From: Manganibacter manganicus
GTDB lineage: Bacteria > Pseudomonadota > Alphaproteobacteria > Rhizobiales > Rhizobiaceae
DNA: 64,000 nt
Direction of reading: 5' to 3'
Assembly: GCF_002075885.1 (NCBI RefSeq)
Contig: NZ_MDET01000020.1
Location: 1-64,000 of the forward strand
Below the pieces are notes generated by a model. The model was given only the letters and a program-made list of their open reading frames with translations, was not told the origin of the DNA and did not search any database. The position numbers and the translations under genes are program-made. Of the stretch, positions 44,807 through 54,471 are shown one piece after another. Position 1 is the first letter of the stretch. Each line of letters opens with the position of its first letter.

Positions 44807-45457
44807 ATGGATATCGTTATTCCCGGCGCCACCAATCTTGGCCTGTTCGTCGTCGCCGCACTGGTTTTGCTCGTGGTTCCCGGCCCGGCGGTGCTCTATA
44901 TCGTGGCGCGGTCGGTGGCGCAGGGGCGCACCGCCGGCTTCGTTTCCGATGTCGGCATTCATTCCGCTACGCTCATCCATGTAGCGGCAGCGGCGCTTGG
45001 CCTGTCGGCACTGCTTGCCTCGTCGGCAATCGCTTTCTCGATCGTCAAATATGCCGGGGCGGCCTATCTGATCTGGCTCGGCCTGAAGAAGATTTTCGGC
45101 CGCGCTGAAGATGTGGACATGGAGATCGGCATGAAGAGCCGCAGCTATGCGCGGCTTTATCGCGACGGGTTCATCGTCAATCTGCTCAATCCGAAGACGG
45201 CGCTGTTCTTCCTTGCCTTCCTGCCGCAATTCGTTCAGGTCGAGCGCGGGCACATCGCCATGCAGATCGCATTTCTCGGCCTGTTGTTCACGCTGCTCGG
45301 TTTCGTCAGCGATGGCTGCTATGCGTTCGCCGCCAGCGTGCTCGGCAATCGCTTGCGCCAAAGCCGTTCCTATCTGCGCTTCGAGCGTTATGTCAGCGGC
45401 GCATTGTTCATCGGGCTCGGCCTGAGCGCCGCGTTTGCCGGCAACCACCGGAAATAG
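44807..45457 (+). CDS. LysE/RhtB-family amino-acid exporter
   Basis: A 216-residue protein with about six spans and the family motif LVVPGPAVLYIVARSVAQGRTAGF near residues 25-48, followed by YAGAAYLIWLGLKKIF and GFIVNLLNPKTALFFLAFLPQFV. RhtB-type proteins export homoserine, threonine or related amino acids. An AAGGA sequence lies before the ATG. It converges with the ABC-F gene. Confidence 0.88.
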   Translation: MDIVIPGATNLGLFVVAALVLLVVPGPAVLYIVARSVAQGRTAGFVSDVGIHSATLIHVAAAALGLSALLASSAIAFSIVKYAGAAYLIWLGLKKIFGRAEDVDMEIGMKSRSYARLYRDGFIVNLLNPKTALFFLAFLPQFVQVERGHIAMQIAFLGLLFTLLGFVSDGCYAFAASVLGNRLRQSRSYLRFERYVSGALFIGLGLSAAFAGNHRK

Positions 45458-45469
45458 AGCGGTTCCGGC

Positions 45470-47287
45470 TTACGTTTCAAGTTCCTCGCGCAGCATCTCA
45501 AGCTCCAGCCATTCCTCCTCAAACGCTGCCAGCGTGGTGCGCTCCTTGTCGAGGGCGGCGATGGTTTTCTGAAAACCGACCGGATCGCGCTCATAATAGG
45601 CAGGATCGGCAATGGCGTCTTCCAGTCTTGCGATTGATGCGGTGACCGCCTCGATCTTCTTCGGCAAATTGTCCAGCGCGAACTGTTGCTTGAAGGACAA
45701 TTTCTTCGCCGGCGCCTTGGGGGCATCGGCCGGTCGCGTTTCGGCTGTCGGCATAGCGTCCGTTGCTTTTGCGCGCGCCTTTCGCTCGTCCAGCCGCTTG
45801 CCGCCGCGTTGCGCCAGCATGTCGGAGTAGCCGCCGGCATACTCGGTCCAGTTGCCATTGCCTTCCGGCGCGACGATGCTGGTGACGGTGCGGTCGAGAA
45901 AGTCACGGTCGTGGCTGACCAGAAGCACGGTGCCGGCAAAGCCGGCGACCAGTTCCTGAAGCAGGTCCAGTGTTTCCATGTCGAGATCGTTGGTTGGCTC
46001 GTCCAGAACCAGAAGATTGGCCGGCCGGGACAGGACGCGCGCCAGAAGCAATCGCGCGCGTTCGCCACCGGAAAGCTCGCGCACCGGCGTGCGCGCCTGT
46101 TCCGGCTTGAACAGGAAGTCTTTCATATAGGACACGACATGGCGCTGTTCGCCATTGACGACGAGGTTTTCGCCACGTCCGTCGGTAAGGTAGTGCGCCA
46201 GCGTTTCGTTCGGATCGGCCGCCTCGCGCTTCTGGTCGAGCGTGGCGATCTCCAGATTGACGCCGAGGCGGACGGTGCCGCTATCGGGCGCAAGCGTTCC
46301 GGTCAGCATCTTGAGCAGTGTCGTCTTGCCCGCGCCGTTTGGACCGACCAGCCCGACCCGGTCTCCGCGCTGGATGCGGGTGGAGAAATTGCCGACCACG
46401 GCAAGATCGCCGAAGCTCTTGGCGATGTTTTTGGCCTCGATCACCAGCTTGCCGGATTCGGTGGCCTCGCTGGCGACCAGGACGGCGCTGCCCTCCGCAC
46501 CGCGATGGCTGCGATGGCGCTGGCGCAAGGTCTGCAATTCGCCGAGGCGGCGCATATTGCGCTTGCGGCGTGCCGTCACGCCGTAACGCAGCCAATGCTC
46601 CTCGCGCACGATCTGGCGGCCGAGTTTGTGCTGCTCGCGCTCTTCCTCTTCCAACACCTGGTCACGCCACGCCTCGAAATGCGCGAACCCCTTGTCCAGC
46701 CGGCGGGTGCGGCCGCGGTCCAGCCAGACGGTGGCGCGGCTGATGCGTTCAAGGAAGCGGCGGTCGTGCGAGATGACGATCAGAGCGGAAGACGTGCGGA
46801 CAAGTTCCTCCTCCAGCCATTCGATGACCGACAGGTCGAGATGGTTTGTCGGCTCGTCGAGCAGCAATATATCAGGTTCCGGCGCCATGACGCGGGCTAG
46901 CGCTGCGCGCCGCGCTTCGCCGCCGGAAAGGTCGGCCGGATGTTCCTCGCCGGTCAGGCCCAGATGCTCCATGAGATAGGTGGCGCGGTGCGGGTCGTCG
47001 GCAGGGCCAAGTCCCGCTTCGACATAGGCACGGACAGTTGGAAAACCTTCGAGGTCCGGCATTTGCGGCAGATAGCGCACCGTGGCGGAAGGCTGGCGAA
47101 ACACTTCGCCGTCCTGCGCCTCGACCAGCCCCGCCGCGATCTTGAGCAGCGTAGATTTGCCGGAGCCGTTGCGCCCGACCAGCGCGATCTTGTCGCCGGG
47201 GCCGGCAGCGATTTCGGCGCCGTCCAGCAGTGGTGTGCCACCGAAGGTCAGCTTGATGCCATCGAGATTAAGGAGCGGTGGAGCCAT
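45470..47287 (-). CDS. uup: ABC-F family ATPase (Uup-like)
   Basis: A 605-residue soluble protein with two ATPase cassettes and no membrane domain. Cassette 1 has [15 protein letters not shown] near residue 37 and LSGGEARRAALARV; cassette 2 has LVGPNGAGKTTLLKM near residue 315 and LSGGERARLLLARVL, each with Walker B LDEPTNHLD or LDEPTNDLD. A C-terminal coiled coil (about residues 530-605), as in Uup, may bind DNA or ribosomes. ABC-F proteins act on the ribosomal E site. A perfect 24-bp palindrome lies 52 bp upstream of its start. Confidence 0.88.
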   Translation of the reverse strand: MAPPLLNLDGIKLTFGGTPLLDGAEIAAGPGDKIALVGRNGSGKSTLLKIAAGLVEAQDGEVFRQPSATVRYLPQMPDLEGFPTVRAYVEAGLGPADDPHRATYLMEHLGLTGEEHPADLSGGEARRAALARVMAPEPDILLLDEPTNHLDLSVIEWLEEELVRTSSALIVISHDRRFLERISRATVWLDRGRTRRLDKGFAHFEAWRDQVLEEEEREQHKLGRQIVREEHWLRYGVTARRKRNMRRLGELQTLRQRHRSHRGAEGSAVLVASEATESGKLVIEAKNIAKSFGDLAVVGNFSTRIQRGDRVGLVGPNGAGKTTLLKMLTGTLAPDSGTVRLGVNLEIATLDQKREAADPNETLAHYLTDGRGENLVVNGEQRHVVSYMKDFLFKPEQARTPVRELSGGERARLLLARVLSRPANLLVLDEPTNDLDMETLDLLQELVAGFAGTVLLVSHDRDFLDRTVTSIVAPEGNGNWTEYAGGYSDMLAQRGGKRLDERKARAKATDAMPTAETRPADAPKAPAKKLSFKQQFALDNLPKKIEAVTASIARLEDAIADPAYYERDPVGFQKTIAALDKERTTLAAFEEEWLELEMLREELET

Positions 47288-47338
47288 GTCAGTCGCGTCT
47301 CACGGTGGGCTTGTTGAGGCCAGGGGATTGAACGATGA

Positions 47339-47362
47339 CTGATATATCATATGATATATCAG
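47339..47362. promoter_or_regulatory. Perfect 24-bp palindrome, probable operator
   Basis: Two 12-base arms, CTGATATATCAT and ATGATATATCAG, make a perfect dyad centred at 47350/47351. It sits in the gap between the ABC-F start (47287, leftward) and the thiN stop (47385). It lacks a T tract, so an operator for a dimeric repressor is more likely than a terminator. The cognate regulator was not found in this window. Confidence 0.55.
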
Positions 47363-47384
47363 GAAGAGCAGCCATGATCGGCGC

Positions 47385-48020
47385 TCATGGCTGCGGGTGG
47401 GCGATCAGCATGGCGCGGCCTTTTTCCAGTGCTATATGCAGTCGCCCGCGAACCTCGTTGGAAATGGTCAGCGAGGAGCCGAAGGCGACGTCGACGCGAG
47501 TGAGAGGCCATTTGGCCCCTTCAACAGTAAGGCTGGACAGGTCGGAAAAGCCGAGCACCGAAAACAGCGTGCCGCTCTCATAATCGAAGCCCGAAGCCGG
47601 TCCCGGCAGCAGCGGGACACCTTCCTGCGCGCCGCTGGAGAGCAGGGTCGGAAATCCGCCCTCGGCCAGCCGCAGCGCCAGTGTCAGGTGCAGAAAGGCA
47701 TGGTCGGCGCGCGGCCCGCCGAACGCACCGACAAGGATGAGTTCGGTTGCGCCCTGCCGCATGGCTATGTCGACGGCGAGTTCTCCGTCGGTCTTGTCCT
47801 TTTCGCGCGGAAAGGTTTCGGTGGGCACGGCCTGAAGCGCCGCCGGCAGATGATCCGGCACGGAATCGAAGTCGCCGACCCATAATTCCGGTGTCAGGCC
47901 CAGGGTTGCGGCGTGGCTGATGCCGGCATCGGCGGCGATTATGCGGGTGCCCGCGATCTGGCGATCGAGGCGCGGCGTGCGCACAAGATCGCCGCCGAGC
48001 AGGATGGTGAAACGGCTCAT
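47385..48020 (-). CDS. thiN: Thiamine pyrophosphokinase
   Basis: A 211-residue enzyme that makes thiamine pyrophosphate from thiamine and ATP. Family motifs include IIAADAGISHAATLGLTPELWVGDFDSV near residues 27-54, FPREKDKTDGELAVDIAM near residue 70 and LVGAFGGPRADHAFLHLTLAL near residue 95. It is divergent from the TPP-riboswitch/thiBPQ unit, so uptake and activation of thiamine are encoded side by side. The minus-strand region before it does not show its own riboswitch. Confidence 0.9.
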   Translation of the reverse strand: MSRFTILLGGDLVRTPRLDRQIAGTRIIAADAGISHAATLGLTPELWVGDFDSVPDHLPAALQAVPTETFPREKDKTDGELAVDIAMRQGATELILVGAFGGPRADHAFLHLTLALRLAEGGFPTLLSSGAQEGVPLLPGPASGFDYESGTLFSVLGFSDLSSLTVEGAKWPLTRVDVAFGSSLTISNEVRGRLHIALEKGRAMLIAHPQP

Positions 48021-48100
48021 GGGCGTGGCCTCTATCAGGCGCCGCCGCTACCGCCAAGCTTTCCCTTGCGCGCGGCCTTATCCGGGCCTATGTCTGCACT

Positions 48101-48206
48101 CGCTCTAACGGGGTGCCGGACGCTGCTTGCGAACCGGCTGAGAGGCGAAACGCCAACCCGCTGAACCTGATCCGGCTTGTACCGGCGGAGGGATTAGATG
48201 CTTCGG
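48101..48206 (+). promoter_or_regulatory. TPP riboswitch (THI element) controlling thiBPQ
   Basis: The sequence contains GGGGTGCC, GGCTGAGAGG, AACCCGCTGAACCTGATC and GGCGGAGGGA in canonical order, the conserved J and P segments of TPP aptamers. It ends about 48 bp before the thiB ATG. In proteobacteria TPP binding usually blocks translation or causes termination of thiamine genes; the expected effect is repression of thiamine import when TPP is plentiful. Confidence 0.95.
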
Positions 48207-48253
48207 AACCCCGGCGCTTCAACTCCCTTGTTTAACTGACGAAGGAGGCGCCG

Positions 48254-49252
48254 ATGCGCTCGCTGCTGTTTGCCCTTGTTTCCGCCGCCGTGCTGGCTGT
48301 CGTCGCGCCTGCCTCGGCCAAGGACAAGCTCACCATCTATACCTATGAAAGCTTCACCGCCGACTGGGGGCCAGGTCCGGTGGTGAAGAAGAATTTCGAG
48401 GCCGAATGCGGTTGCGAGGTCGATTTCGTTTCAGTGGCGGATGGCGTGGCGCTGTTGAACCGGCTGAAGCTGGAAGGTGGCTCCACAAAGGCCGATCTGG
48501 TGCTCGGCCTCGACACCAACCTGACGGCGGAAGCCAAGGCTACAGGGCTGTTTGCGCCGCACGGACCGGTCTCAAACGTCGATGTGCCGGGCGGCTGGAG
48601 CGACGACACTTTCGTGCCTTACGACTACGGCTATTTTGCCGTGGTCTATGATACCGAGAGCCTGAAAGAGCCGCCGAAAAGCCTGAAGGATCTGGTCGAG
48701 GGCGATCCGAACCAGAAGATCGTCATCGAAGATCCGCGCACCTCCACGCCCGGCCTCGGCCTGGTTCTGTGGATGAAGTCCGTCTATGGCGACAAGGCGG
48801 CCGAGGCCTGGAGCAAATTGAAGGGCCGGGTGCTGACGGTGACGCCGGGCTGGAGCGAGGCCTATGGCCTGTTCACCAAGGGCGAGGCGCCGATGGTGCT
48901 GTCCTACACCACCTCGCCGGCCTATCACATGATCGAGGACAAGACCGACCGCTATCAGGCGGCTTCCTTTGCCGAGGGTCATTATCTGCAGATCGAGGTG
49001 GCAGGCATGACCAGGCACGGCGCCGAGAACCCGCTGGCACAGGAATTTCTCGCCTTCATGACCGGCCCCGGCTTTCAGGATGCGGTGCCCGAAACCCAGT
49101 GGATGTATCCCGCCGGCAAGATGGATAAGCCGCTCGATCCGGTCTTCGACAGGTTGGTGGAACCGGCGAAGACGCTGATCTTCAGCTCCGACGACGTGGC
49201 GGCAAACCGCAAGGCCTGGGTGGACGAATGGCTCGGCGTGATGAGCAAATAG
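48254..49252 (+). CDS. thiB: Thiamine-binding periplasmic protein
   Basis: A 332-residue solute-binding protein with signal peptide ([13 protein letters not shown], cleavage near residue 22). The mature part begins [20 protein letters not shown]; other ThiB-like blocks are [28 protein letters not shown] and [11 protein letters not shown]. It delivers thiamine or TPP to ThiPQ. The ATG follows GAAGGAGGCGCCG. It is the first gene after the riboswitch, two bases from thiP. Confidence 0.93.
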   Translation: MRSLLFALVSAAVLAVVAPASAKDKLTIYTYESFTADWGPGPVVKKNFEAECGCEVDFVSVADGVALLNRLKLEGGSTKADLVLGLDTNLTAEAKATGLFAPHGPVSNVDVPGGWSDDTFVPYDYGYFAVVYDTESLKEPPKSLKDLVEGDPNQKIVIEDPRTSTPGLGLVLWMKSVYGDKAAEAWSKLKGRVLTVTPGWSEAYGLFTKGEAPMVLSYTTSPAYHMIEDKTDRYQAASFAEGHYLQIEVAGMTRHGAENPLAQEFLAFMTGPGFQDAVPETQWMYPAGKMDKPLDPVFDRLVEPAKTLIFSSDDVAANRKAWVDEWLGVMSK

Positions 49253-49254
49253 CA

Positions 49255-50880
49255 ATGACGCGGCCGGGCGCGCCTGCCGATATCCGCATCTTTGCCGGTC
49301 TTGCCGCGCTTGCCTTCATTGCCGTCCTGGTCTGCGGGGCATTGGCCGGTCTGGCCGTGGAAGGCGCCGGCGATCTGTCCGGTGCGCTCTCGGCCTTCGA
49401 TCCCTATCTGCTGAGAGTGGCGCGCTTCACGCTATGGCAGGCGGCGCTTTCGACGCTTCTATCGGTACTGCCGGCGCTTTTCTTGGCGCGTGCGCTGTCG
49501 CGTCATCCGGTCTTTCCGGGGCGCGGCTTCATCCTGCAGCTTTTTGCCGTGCCGCTGGCGCTGCCGGCGATCGTGGTGGCGCTCGGCGTATTGGCGCTGC
49601 TTGGCCGTGCCGGGTTCATGGCGGATGCGCTCGGCAAACTCGCCGGTGGCACATGGCCGGGCATTTACGGACTGTCGGGCATTCTCGTTGCCCATGTCTT
49701 CTTCAACCTGCCGCTTGCCGCGCGGCTGTTCCTCGAAGCCTTGCAGACGGTGCCGTCGGATCAATGGCGGCTGGCGAGCCAGCTCGGCATGGGCGCACGC
49801 GCCGGCTTCCGGCTGATCGAATGGCCGGCGCTGCGCCAGGCATTGCCCGGCGTCGCCGGTCTGGTCTTCATGCTGTGCGTGACCTCCTTCACCATCGTGC
49901 TGACTTTGGGCGGCGGCCCGGCCGCCTCGACGCTGGAAGTGGCGATCTATCAGGCGCTGCGCTTCGATTTCGATCCGGCGCGCGCGGTGGCGCTGACCCT
50001 GTTGCAGATCGGGCTTACCGTTCTCGTCGTGTCGGTTCTGGCCTGGCTGGGCGCCAATACCAGCGGCGACGCCAATCTTCAGGTGGCGCCACCGCGTCGC
50101 TATCTGGCCGCGGGCGGCGCGGAAACCGCTATCAACGCGGGTTTGATCGTGCTGGCGCTGGCGTTTGTCGCCGGGCCGATGGTGGCGATCGTCGCGGCCG
50201 GCTTGCAGGCCGATCTGGGGAGGCTTGCGGGTGAGGCGGCCGTGCAGCGTGCTGCCGCCACCAGCATCGTTCTCGCCTTCGTGTCGGCGTTCATCTCGGC
50301 ACTGTTGTCGCTGGCGCTGGTCGCAGCGCGGCGCGCGCTTTCGTCAAGACGTCGAGGCGGCAGGAAGCGGCTTTTCGAGCATGCCGTGGAAACCGGCGCC
50401 GGCTTCGTACTGGTGGTGCCGCCCATCGTCATCGGCGCCGGCTGGTTCCTTGTCCTGCGCCATTTCGGCGATCTATTCGCCGTCGCACCTGCCATGGTGG
50501 CGGCGGTCAATGCGGTGATGGCCATGCCGTTTGCGGTGCGGGCGGTTCGCCCCGCCTATGATGCCGCCAGCGAACGGCATGACCTGCTGTGCGCACAACT
50601 CGGCGTTTCGGGCTGGAACAGATTCACTCTGATCGACTGGCCGGTGCTCAGACGGCCGCTCGCGACCGCCTTTGCCTTCGCCATGGCGCTATCGCTAGGC
50701 GATCTTGGGGTAATCGCGCTGTTCGGCAGCGATTCGGTGCAGACGCTGCCCTATCTTCTGCTGGCCCGCATGGGCAGCTACCGCACGCAGGATGCCGCCG
50801 GGCTGGCGCTGCTGCTCGGGCTGGTGTGCCTGGCTCTGGTGCTTGCCGCCGACCGGCTGGGAAGGGAACGCCGCACATGA
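49255..50880 (+). CDS. thiP: Thiamine ABC transporter permease
   Basis: A 541-residue permease made of two fused halves, about twelve spans. Each half has an EAA loop facing the ATPase ([20 protein letters not shown] around residue 170 and [20 protein letters not shown] around residue 440). The ATG at 49255 gives the usual N terminus and lies two bases after thiB. Its stop overlaps the thiQ start (ATGA). Confidence 0.93.
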   Translation: MTRPGAPADIRIFAGLAALAFIAVLVCGALAGLAVEGAGDLSGALSAFDPYLLRVARFTLWQAALSTLLSVLPALFLARALSRHPVFPGRGFILQLFAVPLALPAIVVALGVLALLGRAGFMADALGKLAGGTWPGIYGLSGILVAHVFFNLPLAARLFLEALQTVPSDQWRLASQLGMGARAGFRLIEWPALRQALPGVAGLVFMLCVTSFTIVLTLGGGPAASTLEVAIYQALRFDFDPARAVALTLLQIGLTVLVVSVLAWLGANTSGDANLQVAPPRRYLAAGGAETAINAGLIVLALAFVAGPMVAIVAAGLQADLGRLAGEAAVQRAAATSIVLAFVSAFISALLSLALVAARRALSSRRRGGRKRLFEHAVETGAGFVLVVPPIVIGAGWFLVLRHFGDLFAVAPAMVAAVNAVMAMPFAVRAVRPAYDAASERHDLLCAQLGVSGWNRFTLIDWPVLRRPLATAFAFAMALSLGDLGVIALFGSDSVQTLPYLLLARMGSYRTQDAAGLALLLGLVCLALVLAADRLGRERRT

Positions 50881-51641
50881 ACGATAGGACGCAGAACGGC
50901 GTTTCAGTGCGGTTGGAAAACGTTGCCTTCAGCTATGGCGAGGCGCGTTTTGTCTTCGATGCCGAATTTCGGGCCGGCGCGATCACCGCTGTGATGGGCG
51001 CCAGCGGCTCCGGCAAATCGACGCTGCTCAATCTTGTCGCCGGTTTCGAGTCGCCGCAGGCCGGTCGCGTGCGGATCGGCGGCGAGGACGTGACCGCACT
51101 GCCGGCTTCCATGCGGCCGGTTTCGATGGTGTTTCAGGAAAACAACCTGTTTGCGCATCTCAGCGTCGAGGCCAATGTCGGGCTCGGCCGTTCGCCTTCG
51201 CTGCGGCTTGCCGCGCAGGACCGTGAGAGGGTGGAGGCGGCGCTGGCGCGTACCGGGCTTGCGGGCAAGGGTAAGCGGCTGCCGCGCGAGCTTTCCGGCG
51301 GCGAACGCCAACGCGTCGCCCTGGCTCGTGTGCTGGTGCGCGAGCGGCCGGTGCTTTTGCTCGACGAACCGTTTGCCTCGCTCGGGCCGGCGCTGCGCGA
51401 CGACATGCTGGATCTGGTGGCGCGGCTACAGGCCGAAAGGTGCATGACCGTGCTTTTCGTGACACACCAGCCCGACGACGCGCGCCGCATCGCCGATCAT
51501 GTGGTTTTTATCGAAGGCGGCAAAGTGGCGGCAAGCGGCGCGGCTGCCGGCTTTTTTGCCGACGATGGGCCGGACGTCTTTCGCCGCTATGCCGGTACGA
51601 ACGGTCGTGAATCACGCCATGTTGCCCGCAAGCCGACATAA
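50877..51641 (+). CDS. thiQ: Thiamine ABC transporter ATPase
   Basis: A 254-residue ATPase: Walker [16 protein letters not shown] near residue 42, Q-loop [14 protein letters not shown], signature [16 protein letters not shown] near residue 140, Walker [16 protein letters not shown], and switch His in FVTHQPDD. It powers the ThiBP importer. It overlaps thiP by four bases and completes the riboswitch-controlled operon. Confidence 0.93.
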   Translation: MNDRTQNGVSVRLENVAFSYGEARFVFDAEFRAGAITAVMGASGSGKSTLLNLVAGFESPQAGRVRIGGEDVTALPASMRPVSMVFQENNLFAHLSVEANVGLGRSPSLRLAAQDRERVEAALARTGLAGKGKRLPRELSGGERQRVALARVLVRERPVLLLDEPFASLGPALRDDMLDLVARLQAERCMTVLFVTHQPDDARRIADHVVFIEGGKVAASGAAAGFFADDGPDVFRRYAGTNGRESRHVARKPT

Positions 51642-51807
51642 TTTACGGCCACAGGCAGGTGCTTGACCGAATGGCTTGCTTGCCTTGCCGGGTTGCGTAT
51701 GGCTAGGTCCGCTCCATATAGGCTCGCGGATGCGTGATTTGCGTCAGGCGATTGCGCCGAAACCGGAAAGGAAAGCGAACCTGTCGGGTATCGTTAATTG
51801 TGCGTGG

Positions 51808-53277
51808 ATGAACAGGCTGGTGCGATTCTTCGCGCCGGTAGGTTTTGTCGTGGCTTTGGCCAGTTGCCAGGCGGTCACGCCGACGGATGTGCAGGAAAGC
51901 GGTTTTCAGCCGTCGAACCGGCCCGTCACGGTGGATAACGTCACCGCCAACAACAAGCTGGCCGAACTGGCGAGGGCACAGCACCCGCGCATCCTGGCGA
52001 CCTATGGCGGCGAATATTCCGATCCGAAGCTGGAGCGCATGGTCGCCAAGGTCGTCGGCAACCTGACTACGGTTTCCGCCAATCCGACACAGACCTATCG
52101 CATCACCATTCTCAATTCGCCCAATGTCAACGCTTTCGCGCTGCCCGGCGGTTATCTCTACATCACGCGCGGTTTGCTGGCGCTGGCCAACGATTCGGCC
52201 GAACTCGCCGCCGTCATCGCGCATGAGATGGGCCATGTGACGGCCAATCACGGCCTGCAGCGCCAGCGGCTCGAGGCCGAGGAGGGGCTGGCCTCGAAGG
52301 TGGTCTCCGACGTGCTCGGCGACAGCCAGACCGCCAAGGTGGCGCTGATCAAGGGCAAGCTCAGGCTCGCCCAGTTCTCGCGCAACCAGGAACTGGAAGC
52401 CGACGCCATCGGCATCAAATCGGTCGGCGAGGCGGGCTACGATCCCTATGCGGCATCGCGTTTCCTGCAATCCATGTCGGCCTATACCGATTTCCGCTCG
52501 GTCAGCGGCGCCCATGACGCCAGCCTGGATTTCCTCGCCACCCATCCAAATACGCCGCAGCGCATAGAACTTGCCCAGCGCCATGCGCGCGCATTCGGGC
52601 CGCCGGGTGTCGGCAGACGCGATCGCGACGCCTATCTCGCCGGCATAGACGGGCTGCTCTACGGCGACTCACCGGACGAGGGCTATGTGCGCGGCGACAC
52701 TTTCCTGCATCCACGCCTTGGCATCAGTTTCTCGGTGCCGAAGGGCTTCGTCATCGACAATTCGGCCGCTGCCGTCACCGCGACCGGGCCGGGCGACATG
52801 GCCGTGCGCTTCGACGGCGTTTCGATCGACAAGGGCACCGCGCTGACGGATTATATTCGCAGCGGCTGGGTGGCCGGGCTCGATGATGCCAGTGTGCGGC
52901 AAGCGACCGTCAACGGCAATGAAGCGGCGACGGCGCGCGCCCAGGCCGACGGCTGGCGCTTCGACGTCACCGTGATCCGCGCCAATGGTCAGGTCTATCG
53001 GCTGCTGACGGCGGCGCCGGCCGCAAGTGCTGCGCTGGATGGCGTTGCGAACTCGGTGAGCGGCTCCTTTCATGTGTTGAGCGCGGCAGAGAAGGCGGCC
53101 CTGAAGCCGCTGCATATCCGCATCGCCACCGTGGGAACGGGGCAGACGATGGGTACGCTGGCTGCCCAGATGGTCGGCGTGGACCGCAAGCTCGACCTGT
53201 TCCGTGTGCTCAACGCATTGGCGCCGGGCGCTACGGTATCGACCGGCGAAAAGGTCAAGATCATTACCGACAGGTAG
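51808..53277 (+). CDS. M48-family metalloprotease lipoprotein
   Basis: A 489-residue lipoprotein. The signal peptide ends in lipobox VALASC (Cys20), and the M48 zinc site HEMGH is near residue 139, with the third ligand in NQELEADAIG. The C-terminal half is a separate domain ending in a LysM-like module (IATVGTGQTMGTLAAQMVG, then VNALAPGATVSTGEKVKI-type sequence) suited to wall binding. BepA-like proteases of this kind act in outer-membrane protein quality control. The ATG at 51808 was chosen because only it gives the lipoprotein signal. It converges with rpoH. Confidence 0.85.
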   Translation: MNRLVRFFAPVGFVVALASCQAVTPTDVQESGFQPSNRPVTVDNVTANNKLAELARAQHPRILATYGGEYSDPKLERMVAKVVGNLTTVSANPTQTYRITILNSPNVNAFALPGGYLYITRGLLALANDSAELAAVIAHEMGHVTANHGLQRQRLEAEEGLASKVVSDVLGDSQTAKVALIKGKLRLAQFSRNQELEADAIGIKSVGEAGYDPYAASRFLQSMSAYTDFRSVSGAHDASLDFLATHPNTPQRIELAQRHARAFGPPGVGRRDRDAYLAGIDGLLYGDSPDEGYVRGDTFLHPRLGISFSVPKGFVIDNSAAAVTATGPGDMAVRFDGVSIDKGTALTDYIRSGWVAGLDDASVRQATVNGNEAATARAQADGWRFDVTVIRANGQVYRLLTAAPAASAALDGVANSVSGSFHVLSAAEKAALKPLHIRIATVGTGQTMGTLAAQMVGVDRKLDLFRVLNALAPGATVSTGEKVKIITDR

Positions 53278-53289
53278 CGGCTGGTTCAG

Positions 53290-54147
53290 TCAGGCGGCCA
53301 GAAGTTCGGGGTGCTGCTTGACCAGCGCCACCTTCAGCTTTTCCATGGCACGAACCTCGATCTGGCGCACGCGTTCCTTGGATATGCCGAGCGCATTGCC
53401 CAATTCCTCGAGCGTGGCGCCCTCATCGGTCAGACGGCGTTCCTCGATGATCCTCAGTTCACGTCCGTTGAGAGCGTCAAGTGCGGCTCTCAGCCATTCG
53501 GTGCGGCGCTCGACATCGATGGCATCGCCGACCACCTCGTCGGGGAGCGGGTCGGTCGAAACAAGAAAATCCATGCGCTCGCCGTTGCCGCCATCTTCGG
53601 CAAGGGGCGCGTTGAGCGAACTGTCGGGTGCCGAAAGCCGCGAATCCATGCGCGCCACGTCCGATTCCGACACCCCCAGCGCCGAGGATACACGACGATA
53701 AAGCATTTCGTTGGAAAGCGGCTCGGGGCCGCTGGCGAGACGCGCGCGCAGCCGCCGCAGATTGAAGAACAGCGCCTTCTGCGCCGAACTGGTGCCGCCG
53801 CGTACGATCGACCAGTTGCGCAATATGTAGTCCTGCATGGAGGCGCGGATCCACCATGTCGCATAGGTGGAGAAGCGCACCTCACGATCAGGGTCGAAGC
53901 GGGCGGCGGCTTCCAGGAGACCGACATGGCCTTCCTGCACCAGATCGCCGACCGGCAGGCCGAAATGACGGAATTTGGCGGCCATGGCGATCACCAGCCG
54001 CATATGTGCGATGGTGATCTTGTTGAGAGCGTTCTGGTCGTGCTCTTCTTTCCACAAAAGCGCGAGGCGATGTTCCTCGTCGCGTTCGAGATAGGGCGCC
54101 GCCATAGCGGTGCGAACGAAGCTTCGGCCGGCACGATCCTGCATCAT
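53290..54147 (-). CDS. rpoH2: RpoH2-type heat-shock/stress sigma factor
   Basis: A 285-residue sigma-32-family protein. Region 2 (AHMRLVIAMAAKFRHFGLPV, DLVQEGHVGLLEAAARFDPD, FSTYATWWIRASMQDYILRN) is followed by the RpoH box region (SIVRGGTSSAQKALFFNLRRL) and region 4 (TLEELGNALGISKERVRQIE). Its start, VRTAMAAPYLERDEE, is like RpoH2 of Sinorhizobium, not RpoH1. ATG pairs at 54147 and 54144 are possible. An EcfG/RpoE2-like promoter precedes it, matching the known general-stress control of rpoH2 in rhizobia. Confidence 0.9.
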   Translation of the reverse strand: MMQDRAGRSFVRTAMAAPYLERDEEHRLALLWKEEHDQNALNKITIAHMRLVIAMAAKFRHFGLPVGDLVQEGHVGLLEAAARFDPDREVRFSTYATWWIRASMQDYILRNWSIVRGGTSSAQKALFFNLRRLRARLASGPEPLSNEMLYRRVSSALGVSESDVARMDSRLSAPDSSLNAPLAEDGGNGERMDFLVSTDPLPDEVVGDAIDVERRTEWLRAALDALNGRELRIIEERRLTDEGATLEELGNALGISKERVRQIEVRAMEKLKVALVKQHPELLAA

Positions 54148-54227
54148 GGCATTCTCCGATCTCGGTGTTGCGATCACGTTTGGACCGAAAGCATTGAAAT
54201 ACTGCCGCCGTGCCCTAGACATCTGTG

Positions 54228-54252
54228 AACGTGACAAGGGCCGGAAGGTTCC
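54228..54252 (-). promoter_or_regulatory. EcfG (RpoE2)-type promoter upstream of rpoH2
   Basis: On the minus strand GGAAC (54252-54248), 16 bp, then CGTT (54231-54228) equals GGAAC-N18-TT, the general-stress sigma consensus of alphaproteobacteria. It lies about 80 bp before the rpoH2 start. Confidence 0.65.
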
Positions 54253-54471
54253 GGCGCGCCTTGGCCAGCCAGAATAATCTGGCCGGAAAGCCGCGTTTGG
54301 GGGATATGCAAAAAAGGGGCACAAGTCTGGCGCGCGCCGCATCTTTTTGGCATGCTGTTCCATGGCATCTGGCTTTTCGAAATATTATTCCTTAATTTGC
54401 CTCAGGCCGTCTGTCAGTTTCTGCCTTTCTCAACAGCGCCGGCACGACCGGTGGAAACAGGATCGTCAAAC

